Position numbers and translations under genes: made by a program
Part shown: piece by piece, positions 1-7,467 of the stretch
How the letters are laid out: the number at the start of each line of letters is the position of its first letter
Numbering within the stretch: position 1 is the first letter of the stretch
DNA from: Prado023 sp963818445
GTDB taxonomy: Bacteria; Actinomycetota; Actinomycetes; S36-B12; CAIYMF01
Assembly (NCBI GenBank): GCA_963818445.1
Contig: CAWFSG010000001.1
Span: forward strand, 124,001-188,000
Direction: 5' to 3'
DNA length: 64,000 nucleotides
Notes under the pieces: generated by a model
Databases searched by the model: none
Told to the model about the DNA's origin: nothing
The model's input: the letters and a program-made list of their open reading frames with translations, nothing else

Positions 1-1
1 T

Positions 2-250
2 GAGGCGCAGGCGAACGTCGACCACGCCGTGCACACGGTGGAGGACGGCCTGGACTCGGCGAGGAGCGCCGCGGACTCCGGCCTGGAGAAGGCCAAGCAC
101 ATGATCGACACCGGATTCGACAAGACCAAGGGCGCGATGGACACGGGATTCGACAAGACCAAGGACCTCGTCGACACCGGCCTGGACAAGACCAAGGGCA
201 TGGTCGACACCGGTGTGGACAAGGCCAAGCACCTGCTCTACACCAAGTGA
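2..250 (+). CDS. Amphipathic repeat protein, C-terminal part (5' end outside window)
   Basis: The reading frame is already open at the window edge, so this is the C-terminal 82 residues of a longer protein; an internal GTG at 29 could be a start but lacks a clear ribosome binding site. The visible part is highly charged and made of four tandem 11-residue units of the form DTGxDKxKxxx (residues DTGFDKTKGAM and variants), ending LLYTK. Eleven-residue repeats of this kind form amphipathic helices in LEA-like and apolipoprotein-like proteins. The composition also resembles the small Lys/Asp-rich actinobacterial proteins annotated as MT0933-type antitoxins. No catalytic motif, no membrane segment. 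Function not assigned; a helical stress or membrane-surface protein is a guess. Confidence 0.6.
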   Translation, partial: EAQANVDHAVHTVEDGLDSARSAADSGLEKAKHMIDTGFDKTKGAMDTGFDKTKDLVDTGLDKTKGMVDTGVDKAKHLLYTK

Positions 251-301
251 GGTGACGTCCCGGGGCCCCTGCGCGACCCGTCGTGCGGGGCCCCGGGCTG
301 A

Positions 302-307
302 CATGCT
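302..307 (+). promoter_or_regulatory. Possible -10 hexamer CATGCT for a leaderless aldo/keto reductase mRNA
   Basis: CATGCT lies 6 nt before the GTG at 314, the spacing seen at many starts in this window. No Shine-Dalgarno sequence is visible before that GTG. Inferred from spacing only. Confidence 0.3.
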
Positions 308-313
308 GGGCGG

Positions 314-1291
314 GTGAAGTACCTCACCCTCAGAACTGGCGATCAGATGCCCGCACTCGGCCTGGGCACCTGGAAGATCCCGCGGGATGTGTGCGCCGAG
401 ACGGTCCATGCCGCCATCGCCGCCGGCTACCGCCACCTCGACTGCGCGTGCGACTACGGCAACGAGGTCGAGGTCGGCCAGGGGATCGCGCAGGCCATCG
501 CCGAGGGGCTGGTGACCCGCGAGGACCTGTGGATCACGTCCAAGCTCTGGAACACCTACCACCGTCCGGAGCACGTGGAGCCGGCGATCCGGCGGACCCT
601 GTCCGACCTCGGCCTGGAGTACCTGGACCTCTACCTGATCCACTTCCCGATCTCGCTGCGGTTCGTGCCCTTCGAGGAGCGCTACCCGCCGGAGTGGCTG
701 TTCGCTCCCGAGGCTGAGTCCCCGCACATGGAGTTCGAGGACGTCCCGATCGCGGCCACGTGGGCGGCGATGGAGGGTTTGTGGGAGGCCGGCCTCACCC
801 GAGACCTCGGTGTCTGCAACATGACGACCGGGTTCCTGAGGGACCTCCTCGCCGGCTGCCTGATCCCCCCGGCCGTCCTCCAGGTGGAGATGCACCCCTA
901 CCTGACCCAGGAGCGGCTCGTGCGCTTCGCGGCGCAGAACGACATCGCAGTGACGGCGTTCTCGCCGCTGGGCGCCGGCAGCTACGTCGGCCTGGGGATG
1001 GCCCAGCCGAGTCAGTCTGTGCTGGAGCAACCGGTGGTCCGCGGGATCGCCGAGCGGATGGACGCCACCCCGGCCCAGGTCGTGCTGGCCTGGGCGCTGC
1101 AGCGGGGGACGAACCCGATCGCCAAGAGCTCGTCGGTCGACCGCCTGCGGGAGAACCTCGGCGCGCAGGACCTGACCCTGTCCGAGCAGGACATGGCCAC
1201 GATCAGCGGGCTCAACCAGAACCTGCGGTTCAACGACCCCGGGCAGTTCTGCGAATCGGCCTTCAACACCTTCTGCCCGATCTTCGACTGA
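314..1291 (+). CDS. Aldo/keto reductase, xylose/aldose reductase-like
   Basis: 325-residue NADPH-dependent aldo/keto reductase, full length for the family. The catalytic tetrad is visible: Asp43 (RHLDCA), Tyr48 (DYGNE), Lys77 (TSKLWN) and His110 (LIHFP). The segment after His110, FVPFEERYPPEW, and the C-terminal cofactor motif NPIAKSSS are unusually close to fungal xylose reductases (AKR2B), more than to typical bacterial 2,5-diketogluconate reductases. Expected role: reduction of an aldehyde or aldose to the alcohol in the cytoplasm; the substrate cannot be read from sequence. Start is GTG at 314, in frame with the conserved KYLTLRTG N-terminus. A second aldo/keto reductase follows 38 nt downstream on the same strand, so the two are probably co-transcribed. 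Confidence 0.85.
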   Translation: MKYLTLRTGDQMPALGLGTWKIPRDVCAETVHAAIAAGYRHLDCACDYGNEVEVGQGIAQAIAEGLVTREDLWITSKLWNTYHRPEHVEPAIRRTLSDLGLEYLDLYLIHFPISLRFVPFEERYPPEWLFAPEAESPHMEFEDVPIAATWAAMEGLWEAGLTRDLGVCNMTTGFLRDLLAGCLIPPAVLQVEMHPYLTQERLVRFAAQNDIAVTAFSPLGAGSYVGLGMAQPSQSVLEQPVVRGIAERMDATPAQVVLAWALQRGTNPIAKSSSVDRLRENLGAQDLTLSEQDMATISGLNQNLRFNDPGQFCESAFNTFCPIFD

Positions 1292-1329
1292 GGGCCGAGG
1301 CGAACCCACGCGGACGTGATCGGAGTGAC

Positions 1330-2310
1330 ATGAAGTACCTGGAGGGCGTCGACAGCGCCAAGCCGATCTCGCGGATCGGCCTGGGGACCTGGCAGTTCGG
1401 CTCGCGCGAGTGGGGCTATGGGGAGCAGTACAACGCGCAGGACGCCGACCAGATCGTGGCGCGGGCCGCGCAGGTGGGCATCACCTTGTTCGACACCGCG
1501 GAGATCTACGGCTTCGGCAGGAGTGAGTCGATCCTGGGTGCGGCGCTGGCTGCCCATGGCGTCCTGGACATGGCCTACGTCGCGACCAAGCACTTCCCGC
1601 TGTTCCCGATCGCACCCCTCGTGCGTCGGACCGCGCGAGCCAGCGCCGGGCGCTTGGGGGTCTCGACCATCGACCTCTACCAGGTGCACCAGCCCAACCC
1701 GGTCGTGCGCGACGGCACCACGATGGCCGGGATGCGCGACCTGCAGGACTCGGGGTTGGTCACCGACGTCGGGGTGAGCAACTACTCCCTGGACCGCTGG
1801 AAGGACGCAGAGCGGGCCCTGGGTCGACCGGTCCTGTCGAACCAGGTGCAGTTCAGCCTTGCGCACATGGGCCCGTTGGACGACCTCGTCCCCCACGCCG
1901 CAGCCGAGGGTCGGGTGGTGATCGCGTGGAGCCCACTGGGTCAGGGACTGCTCTCGGCCCGCTATGACGCCACGCATCGCCCGACCGGCGGGATACGCCA
2001 GATGAATGCCCTGTTCCTCGAGGAGAACCTCACCCGCGCCACCGGCGTCCTGGACGCGTTGCGCGACATCGCCGCGACGCACGACGTGACCCCCGCGCAG
2101 GTCTCGTTGGCGTGGCTGATCCACCAGCCCTCGGTCGTGGCCATCCCGGGAGCCTCCAGCGTCGCCCAGGTGGAGGCCAACGCCGCGGCGGCAGACATCG
2201 AGCTCACCGACGAGGAGGTCGGGGAACTGACGGGGCAGGCTCGCGCGTTCACGCCACTCGGCACAGTGGACGCGGCCCGGGGCCTGGCCAGGGCACGACT
2301 GCATAGGTAG
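1330..2310 (+). CDS. Aldo/keto reductase (second, different subfamily)
   Basis: 326 residues, TIM-barrel oxidoreductase. Catalytic residues Asp55 (LFDTAEIYG), Tyr60, Lys87 (VATKHF) and His120 (YQVHQPNP) are all present, and AIPGASS near the C-terminus is the usual NADP phosphate loop. The motif pattern is that of the Kv-beta/YdhF-like group, not of the neighbour at 314, so this is not a recent tandem duplication even though both open with MKYL. ATG start chosen because the fold begins here; the frame is open further upstream but that part is antisense-like filler inside the previous gene. Likely in an operon with the gene at 314. Converges on the SDR gene with only 3 nt between stops. Substrate unknown. 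Confidence 0.85.
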   Translation: MKYLEGVDSAKPISRIGLGTWQFGSREWGYGEQYNAQDADQIVARAAQVGITLFDTAEIYGFGRSESILGAALAAHGVLDMAYVATKHFPLFPIAPLVRRTARASAGRLGVSTIDLYQVHQPNPVVRDGTTMAGMRDLQDSGLVTDVGVSNYSLDRWKDAERALGRPVLSNQVQFSLAHMGPLDDLVPHAAAEGRVVIAWSPLGQGLLSARYDATHRPTGGIRQMNALFLEENLTRATGVLDALRDIAATHDVTPAQVSLAWLIHQPSVVAIPGASSVAQVEANAAAADIELTDEEVGELTGQARAFTPLGTVDAARGLARARLHR

Positions 2311-2313
2311 GTC

Positions 2314-3009
2314 TCAGCCGAACGCGCTGCTGGGCAGGTCGGTCTCGCCGTCCTCGATGGCGGCCAGGATGCGGACCGCGACGGTCTCCGGGTCCAGCCC
2401 GGTGGGGAGCCGGGGGGCCGTTCCGAACATCGGCCGGTCGGCCAAGCCAGTCTCGGTGTGCGGGGGGCGCGCGTCGATGAGCCGGATCCTCGACCTGCGC
2501 AGCTCGCGGGCGGCAGCGACGTCGAAGGCGGCAAGCCCGGCCTTGGACGCCGAGTAGCCGGCCATCCCCGGCATCGGGGATTCGGCAACGACAGCGCTGA
2601 TGTGCACGACGAACGGCGACCCACCACCGGCCGCGGAGGCCTGTAGGTGGGGCACTGCCGCCCGCAGCAGGCGGATGGGCGCGAGGGTGTTGAGGGTGAA
2701 GAGGTCGATGATCACCTGGTCGGGGGTCTCGGTCGCCGGCCCGAAGGCGACGGCCCCGGCGGCGAACACCAGGCCATCGAGCCGGCCGTACCTCGCGATG
2801 GCCCGTTCCACCACCTTCTCAGCGGCGCCCGACCTGCGCAGGTCGGCCGGCACGCAGAGCGCATCAAGGTCGAGGGCGGCCAACCGGTCGGCGTCCCGGC
2901 CGGTGACGGTCAGGCGTGCGCCTGCGGACGCGAGCCGTCGGCTCAGCGGGGCGCCCAACCCTCCCGTGGCCCCGGCGACCAGGACGCATGCACCCTCCAG
3001 GATCGTCAT
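2314..3009 (-). CDS. Short-chain dehydrogenase/reductase
   Basis: 231-residue classical SDR. The Rossmann glycine motif GATGGLG is at residues 13-19, the acidic/NADP specificity region TGRDADR follows strand 2, and the active site is Ser138 with Tyr152-x3-Lys156 (YSASK). It is slightly short for the family, with a shortened substrate-binding C-terminus ending ETDLPSSAFG. The ATG at 3009 is preferred over upstream alternatives because MTILEGACVLV begins the first beta strand; CAGGGT lies 7 nt upstream and could be the -10 of a leaderless mRNA. Substrate not predictable. The CorA gene lies 49 nt upstream on the same strand. Confidence 0.85.
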   Translation of the reverse strand: MTILEGACVLVAGATGGLGAPLSRRLASAGARLTVTGRDADRLAALDLDALCVPADLRRSGAAEKVVERAIARYGRLDGLVFAAGAVAFGPATETPDQVIIDLFTLNTLAPIRLLRAAVPHLQASAAGGGSPFVVHISAVVAESPMPGMAGYSASKAGLAAFDVAAARELRRSRIRLIDARPPHTETGLADRPMFGTAPRLPTGLDPETVAVRILAAIEDGETDLPSSAFG

Positions 3010-3058
3010 GTCGGTCACCCTGCCACGCAACTGCTCGGCCGGCAGCGTGGCAAGTCGG

Positions 3059-4042
3059 TCACCACCATCCGTGGTGGCGCGCCCAGCGGAGCAGGTACGC
3101 AGACATGGCGAGCATGACCAGCAGCGCGATGGCCAGAAGCGGGAGGTCGGTGCGTTGGTTCACGATGACGTTCATGCCGAGGACCGAGGCCATCGCGGTG
3201 ATGGGCAGGGTGACCACGGCGATGACGGCCAGCCGCTCGGCGGCAATCGTCATCTTGGTGTCCGTGCGAGTGCGGTAGAAGTCGATGACTCCCTGCAGGT
3301 AGTCCCGCTGCAGCTCGGCGAGGCGGTTCACCCGACGGAACTGGTCGATGTTGTCCTCCAGCAGGTGCAGATCAGCATCCGTGATCCCGCGTGCCACCCG
3401 TGCCATCCGCTCGTACACCTCGGCGCCGGTTGCGGTCATGTTGGCCACGGCGAGCAGGGCATGCCGGGTCCGGAACATCTCGTCGAGGAACTCCTCCGGA
3501 TCACCGAGCTTGCCCAGGGTCACGCGCTGCTCGAGGTCCCACACATCCTCGGTGACGCTCTCGAGCGTCTCCTCCATGCCCTCGTTCATCGAGGCGACGA
3601 TCGCGTGGGAGATCTCCGCCGGGGTCCAGGGCCACCGGCGGCCGTCTCGGATCCGCTCCCAGACCAGGGTCGTGTCCCGCAGGGGCACATGCGACGGGAC
3701 GGCCGCGTTCGTCGGCCCGTGCACGGTGACCAGGTAGTTGGGCCCGATGACCTGGTCCAGCTCCACGTAGTGAACGTGCCCGAGCACCCCACGCTCCGGG
3801 GTGTGCAGCACCACGAACACATGGTCTGCGTAGGGGTGGAACTTGGGCATGCGCTGCCTCTGCCGACACTCCCAGATGATGACCGGATGGAACCCGAACG
3901 CCTCGCGCATGACCGCCAGGCTCTCCTCGTCGCAGTCGGGGATGTCCACCCACACGACGGTCCCCGGTTCGGCCAGTGCTGCCGGGAGGGCTGCGACCGG
4001 GATCACCTCGGCACGCTTCTCCGTGATGACCCGCACCTCCAC
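3059..4042 (-). CDS. corA: CorA-family divalent cation (Mg2+/Co2+) transporter
   Basis: 327 residues. The N-terminal two thirds are the soluble alpha/beta funnel domain, rich in charged helices (EEFLDEMFRTRHALL and following). The C-terminus has two membrane helices joined by the family signature GMN (VLGMNVIVNQ), the periplasmic selectivity loop of CorA channels. Length matches the family. Start: GTG at 4042 is preceded by GAGGAGG five bases upstream; a GTG at 4060 is possible but has a poorer site, and the long upstream frame is a shadow of the diguanylate cyclase gene. Expected to be a pentameric inner-membrane Mg2+ channel. The 148 nt between this gene and the diguanylate cyclase upstream contain nothing I recognise. 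Confidence 0.9.
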   Translation of the reverse strand: MEVRVITEKRAEVIPVAALPAALAEPGTVVWVDIPDCDEESLAVMREAFGFHPVIIWECRQRQRMPKFHPYADHVFVVLHTPERGVLGHVHYVELDQVIGPNYLVTVHGPTNAAVPSHVPLRDTTLVWERIRDGRRWPWTPAEISHAIVASMNEGMEETLESVTEDVWDLEQRVTLGKLGDPEEFLDEMFRTRHALLAVANMTATGAEVYERMARVARGITDADLHLLEDNIDQFRRVNRLAELQRDYLQGVIDFYRTRTDTKMTIAAERLAVIAVVTLPITAMASVLGMNVIVNQRTDLPLLAIALLVMLAMSAYLLRWARHHGWW

Positions 4043-4190
4043 GGTGGCCTCCTCGTCCACCTCGATGATTCCACCGGTCGCGGGGCCAGTGCAGGGCAGG
4101 GACGCCCATGATCGCGTGGACCCGAGTGAACCTGCCCACCGACCGGGTCGTGACCCTGGGCACGCTCGTGGACCTGTAGGGGCGGCGGCC

Positions 4191-5687
4191 TCAGGCGACG
4201 TCGCCCCCCGGCGGGGGCTGCACGCGGTTTCGGCCGGTCGCCTTCGCCAGCTGGGACTGCCCGTCGGCCCTGTTGACCAGGTCGGCGATCGCCAGCGTCG
4301 ACCCGCGTCCCGCCGCGACACCGATGCTGAGGGTGACGATGGGGAGCTGGGGCAGGCCACCGTGCGGGATGCTGGCGGCCTCCACGGCCGTGCGCAGCCG
4401 CTCGGCAACGGCCACTGCCCCCTGCTTGTCGGTGCCGGGCAGCAGGACGACGAACTCCTCGCCGCCGTAACGATAGACCCGGTCCTGGCCACGGCACTCG
4501 GACTCCAGCACCCGCGCGACGGCTGCCAGCGTCCGGGTGCCCTGCTCCCACGAGAACGCCTTGTTGATGGTGCCGAACTGGTCGAGGTCGAGGAAGACGG
4601 CCGCGACGGGCGCACCGGTCTCTCGCGCCTGAGCCTGCAACTTCTGAGCATCTTCTGTGTACGCCAGGAAGTTGGGCAGCCCGGTCATCGGGCAGGTGCG
4701 CGCCTCGAGCTGTGCCCGCGCCGCCTCCGCCTGCGCGATCGCGGCCTGCTCCTGGGCTATCGCCGCCTGCGCCCATGCACGCTGCGCGTCCGAGACGAGC
4801 TCCCACATGGTCGCGGCCACGTCACCGTGCCGCCGTCCGTAGGTGCGCAGGGTGGGCCCATCAACCACGACCTGCTGCCCGCCCTGCTCCTTGGCCACGG
4901 ACAGGGCTGACTGGGCGCGGCCGAGGACCTCATCGGAGTCGCTTCCCTCTAGGGCTGCCACGCCGACGCTCACGGTCACCACACGGGTCCCCGCGATGTG
5001 CATGGGCTTGGCCAGGGCCGCGAACACGACGCTGGCAAGTTCCAGCGATCCGGTCATCGGCGTACCGGGGCTCACCACGAGGAACTGGTCCCCATCGATC
5101 CGGGCCACAGTCGCTCCCGGCGGCACTGCGCGCATGAGCCGCTGGGCGACCTCCATCAGGATGCGGTCACCCTCAGCGATGCCGAGGGTCTCGTTGATCC
5201 ATCCGAACCCGTCGAGGTCCACGATCAACAGGCAGCCGGGCGCGCCGGGACGGCTCGCGCGCCCGAGCGCCTCAAGGCCACGAGCGCGCGTCCCCACGCC
5301 GGTCAGCGGGTCCACCAGCACCACCGGCTCGATGACAGCGACTGGGGCCACCGGCACCTCATGCACCGCGATGACCAGGGCGTCGAACCCGGCCTCGCCA
5401 CGTGTGCGCGCTCCGATCATCTGGACCTCGCGGGCCTTCCCGGGACTCTCGAGGTGGACCGGTCCGAGAGGCTGGCTGCGGCCAGCGGGGAGCTCGGCGA
5501 GAGTGGCCAGGAAGGCGTCCACGGATCCGCGGTCCGGCGCGGTGATCAGGTCAGCCAGATTGGCTCCGGCCAGGGAACTCGTCCCCATCAGGGTGGTGGC
5601 GGCAGGGTTGGCCACGCTGATCCGCCCCGCTGGACCAACGATCAGCTGGGCCAGTCCGGAGTCCCGGAAGACGGAATGCGACCACAT
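4191..5687 (-). CDS. Diguanylate cyclase with PAS and two tandem GGDEF domains, the first degenerate
   Basis: 498 residues. Residues about 1-115 look like a PAS fold (LIVGPAGRISVANPAA). Residues about 125-285 are a GGDEF domain with a defective signature, DGDQF at 198-202, opening with DPLTGVGTR. An Ala/Gln-rich coiled coil (about 298-330) leads into a second GGDEF domain with an intact GGEEF at 408-412 and an inhibitory-site RxxD (Arg399-Asp402) exactly five residues before it. The second domain should make c-di-GMP from two GTP and be product-inhibited; the first probably binds nucleotide or serves as a dimer partner. No membrane segment, so probably cytosolic with PAS as sensor. ATG start has GGGGAGAG upstream. 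No EAL domain. Confidence 0.92.
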   Translation of the reverse strand: MWSHSVFRDSGLAQLIVGPAGRISVANPAATTLMGTSSLAGANLADLITAPDRGSVDAFLATLAELPAGRSQPLGPVHLESPGKAREVQMIGARTRGEAGFDALVIAVHEVPVAPVAVIEPVVLVDPLTGVGTRARGLEALGRASRPGAPGCLLIVDLDGFGWINETLGIAEGDRILMEVAQRLMRAVPPGATVARIDGDQFLVVSPGTPMTGSLELASVVFAALAKPMHIAGTRVVTVSVGVAALEGSDSDEVLGRAQSALSVAKEQGGQQVVVDGPTLRTYGRRHGDVAATMWELVSDAQRAWAQAAIAQEQAAIAQAEAARAQLEARTCPMTGLPNFLAYTEDAQKLQAQARETGAPVAAVFLDLDQFGTINKAFSWEQGTRTLAAVARVLESECRGQDRVYRYGGEEFVVLLPGTDKQGAVAVAERLRTAVEAASIPHGGLPQLPIVTLSIGVAAGRGSTLAIADLVNRADGQSQLAKATGRNRVQPPPGGDVA

Positions 5688-5719
5688 CGTGACTCTCCCC
5701 GTCCGTAATCAAGTGCATA

Positions 5720-5751
5720 CATAGCGTAGTCGATAACCCGAGGTGGACCAA
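5720..5751 (-). promoter_or_regulatory. Weak candidate promoter for the diguanylate cyclase gene
   Basis: On the minus strand TTGGTC is followed after 17 nt by TACGCT, upstream of the GGGGAGAG ribosome binding site. Each hexamer matches the consensus at only three positions, so this is tentative. Confidence 0.25.
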
Positions 5752-5830
5752 TACCCCCAGGGGTCATCGCCCGCCAACAGGCATGGCAACTGTTCGCAGG
5801 TCGTCGGGCGAGCTGGTGGGCAAGCGCTGA

Positions 5831-6482
5831 TCAGGGCGTCGTCGACGACCCCGGGGCCGAGGGGGCCGTGAAGTCCTCCCGGGCGGCCTGCGCGACGGCA
5901 CGGAAGGCGCAGTCCTCGGTGTGGTCGTTCACGAGTCCCATGGCCTGCATGAAGGCGTACATGGTCGTCGGGCCGACGAACCGGAATCCGCGGCGCTTGA
6001 GGTCCTTGGACAGGGCGATCGCCGCGGGCGCCGTGGTCAGCGCCTGGACATCCTCGGCCCGGTACCGCGTCGGACGGTCAGTCGCGTCGGGCTCGAAACC
6101 CCAGACGTAGGCGGCCAGTGAACCCTCGTGCTCCACGAGGTCGAGGGTGGCCCGCGCGTTGCCGATCGTCGCCTCGATCTTGCCGCGGTGGCGCACGATC
6201 CCGGCGTCGCCGAGCAGCCGCGTCACGTCGTCGTCGGTGAACCGGGCGACGGCCTCGGCGTCGAACCCGGCGAATGCGGCGCGGAAGTTCTCGCCGCTTG
6301 CGCAGGATCGTCAGCCAGCTCAGCCCGCTCTGGAACCCCTCGAGGCAGAGCTTCTCGAACAGCCTGCGGTCGTCGGCGACGGGGTAGCCCCACTCGGTGT
6401 CGTGATAGGCGAGGTAGTCGTCCGGGGCTGAGTCGACCCAGAAGCAGCGCGGGGCGGAGGGTCCCTCAGGTGGCTCACCCAC
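5831..6482 (-). pseudogene. tag: DNA-3-methyladenine glycosylase I, interrupted by a one-base insertion
   Basis: Two overlapping frames together give one complete Tag protein (about 216 residues) that removes 3-methyladenine from alkylated DNA. The N-terminal part (6482 to about 6294) has CFWVDSAPDDYLAYHDTEWG and FEKLCLEGFQSGLSW; the C-terminal part (from 6292) has FRFVGPTTMYAF and VNDHTEDC. The zinc-binding Cys and His residues at both ends and the Glu of the first half are present. The break is one surplus base near 6293: AAGCGG-C-GAGAAC should read RK(R)ENFRAAF. Everything on either side is conserved, so a sequencing indel is as likely as a real null allele. GTG start overlaps the stop of the upstream gene (GTGGGTGA), which suggests translational coupling. 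Confidence 0.85.
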
Positions 6483-6924
6483 GTTGCTGGAACTTCCTGA
6501 GCCCGGCCATCGCCTGGCCGCGGACCTTGCCGTGCAGGAACGGCGTCCATCCCAGGGCCACGCCCGACGGTCCCAGGGCCTGGCGCGACCACGCCCAGAG
6601 GTCGAACGAGTCCCGGTGCTCCTGGATCAGCCCGTCGGAGATGACGAACGACGCGTGGATGTCGTTGACCACGCGGCGCCCGGTCGAGGTGAACGTGTAG
6701 GTCGCGACCCAGTGCGCCGAGGTGTCGGTGACCGAGTCGAAGGTCAGGCTGAAGTCCTGCGCCGAGGCGCACAGCATCCGCCACATGTCCCCGACCTGTT
6801 GGCCCCGCAGGTCGGTGAAGACGGGGTCGGAGAACGTGGCGTCCGCGGCGTAGCAGGCAGCCATCGCCTCGGCGTCCAACGACTGGAACGCGGTGTAGAA
6901 CCGCGTGATCAGCTCAGCGCTCAT
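6475..6924 (-). CDS. NTF2-like (SnoaL-type) protein
   Basis: 149 residues with the cone-shaped NTF2 fold pattern: N-terminal helix ITRFYTAFQSLDAEAMAACY, then AADATFSDPVF, a curved sheet containing HWVATYTFTSTGRRVVNDIHASF and the terminal strand region IQEHRDSFDLWAW. Proteins of this kind bind small hydrophobic ligands or act as isomerases or dehydratases; the catalytic residues vary and no specific reaction can be named. The gene overlaps tag by 8 nt and is immediately upstream of it, so both are probably on one mRNA. A TAGGGT hexamer 6 nt before the ATG suggests a leaderless transcript. It diverges from the thioesterase-like gene at 6965 with 40 bp between starts. Confidence 0.75.
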   Translation of the reverse strand: MSAELITRFYTAFQSLDAEAMAACYAADATFSDPVFTDLRGQQVGDMWRMLCASAQDFSLTFDSVTDTSAHWVATYTFTSTGRRVVNDIHASFVISDGLIQEHRDSFDLWAWSRQALGPSGVALGWTPFLHGKVRGQAMAGLRKFQQRG

Positions 6925-6930
6925 GGCCTG

Positions 6931-6936
6931 ACCCTA
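6931..6936 (-). promoter_or_regulatory. Candidate -10 (TAGGGT), leaderless start of the NTF2-like gene
   Basis: TAGGGT on the minus strand ends 6 nt before the ATG at 6924, and no ribosome binding site lies between. This places the predicted transcription start at or next to the A of the start codon. Confidence 0.45.
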
Positions 6937-6964
6937 GGCGGGCACGGCCCCCGGGTGCTGCCTG

Positions 6965-7462
6965 ATGGCGCCGGTGCGCGATCCTGCTCACGTGACGCAG
7001 AACGACGCGACGACGCAGGTGAGCATCCAGGAGGCCCTCTACCCGCAGCTGACGTGCTTCGGGTGCGGGCATGCGAACGCCAAGGGCCTCAAGCTGCGCA
7101 GCTACCCCGGTGACGGCTTCGTGACCGCGACGTTCGAACCGTGGCCCGAGCACGACAACGGGTTCGGGTTCCTCAACGGCGGGATCATCGCCACCGTCCT
7201 GGACTGCCACAGTGGGGCAGCCGTGTTCCACCGGGCGCATGAGCTCATGATGGAGCCGTCACCGGGCGCCCCGCTGCCGTACGTGACGGCCGGACTCGAC
7301 CTGCGCTACCTGCGACCGGTCCCGCTGGGGCAGGTCCTGGAGCTCCGGGCCGTCGTGGCCTCAGCGGATCCCGACCAGGTGACTGTCGAGGCGGAACTGA
7401 TCTGGGACGGGAAGCCGCGCGCGGCCGCCACGACCCTGTGGAAGCGCTGGCGCCCCCGCTGA
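6965..7462 (+). CDS. PaaI-type hotdog-fold thioesterase
   Basis: 165 residues. The core FLNGGIIATVLDCHSGAAV is the hotdog helix region of PaaI/YbgC-like acyl-CoA thioesterases, followed by VTAGLDLRYLRPVPLG, the strand usually lining the active site. The N-terminal CFGCGHANAKGLKL (two cysteines) is typical of an actinobacterial subgroup of this fold. Expected role: hydrolysis of a small or aromatic acyl-CoA; the substrate is unknown. Start is uncertain: ATG at 6965 or GTG at 6992, neither with a good ribosome binding site. Divergent from the NTF2-like gene and convergent with the trans-sulfuration enzyme (5 nt between stops). Confidence 0.75.
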   Translation: MAPVRDPAHVTQNDATTQVSIQEALYPQLTCFGCGHANAKGLKLRSYPGDGFVTATFEPWPEHDNGFGFLNGGIIATVLDCHSGAAVFHRAHELMMEPSPGAPLPYVTAGLDLRYLRPVPLGQVLELRAVVASADPDQVTVEAELIWDGKPRAAATTLWKRWRPR

Positions 7463-7467
7463 GCTGC

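Noticed and set aside
2600..4111. Long plus-strand ORF of 503 codons opposite the SDR and CorA genes
   Set aside because: His/Arg/Gly-rich low-complexity translation typical of GC-rich antisense shadow; the opposite strand has clear SDR and CorA motifs.
4043..4190. Possible small gene between corA and the diguanylate cyclase
   Set aside because: No convincing start, ribosome binding site or homology in any frame.
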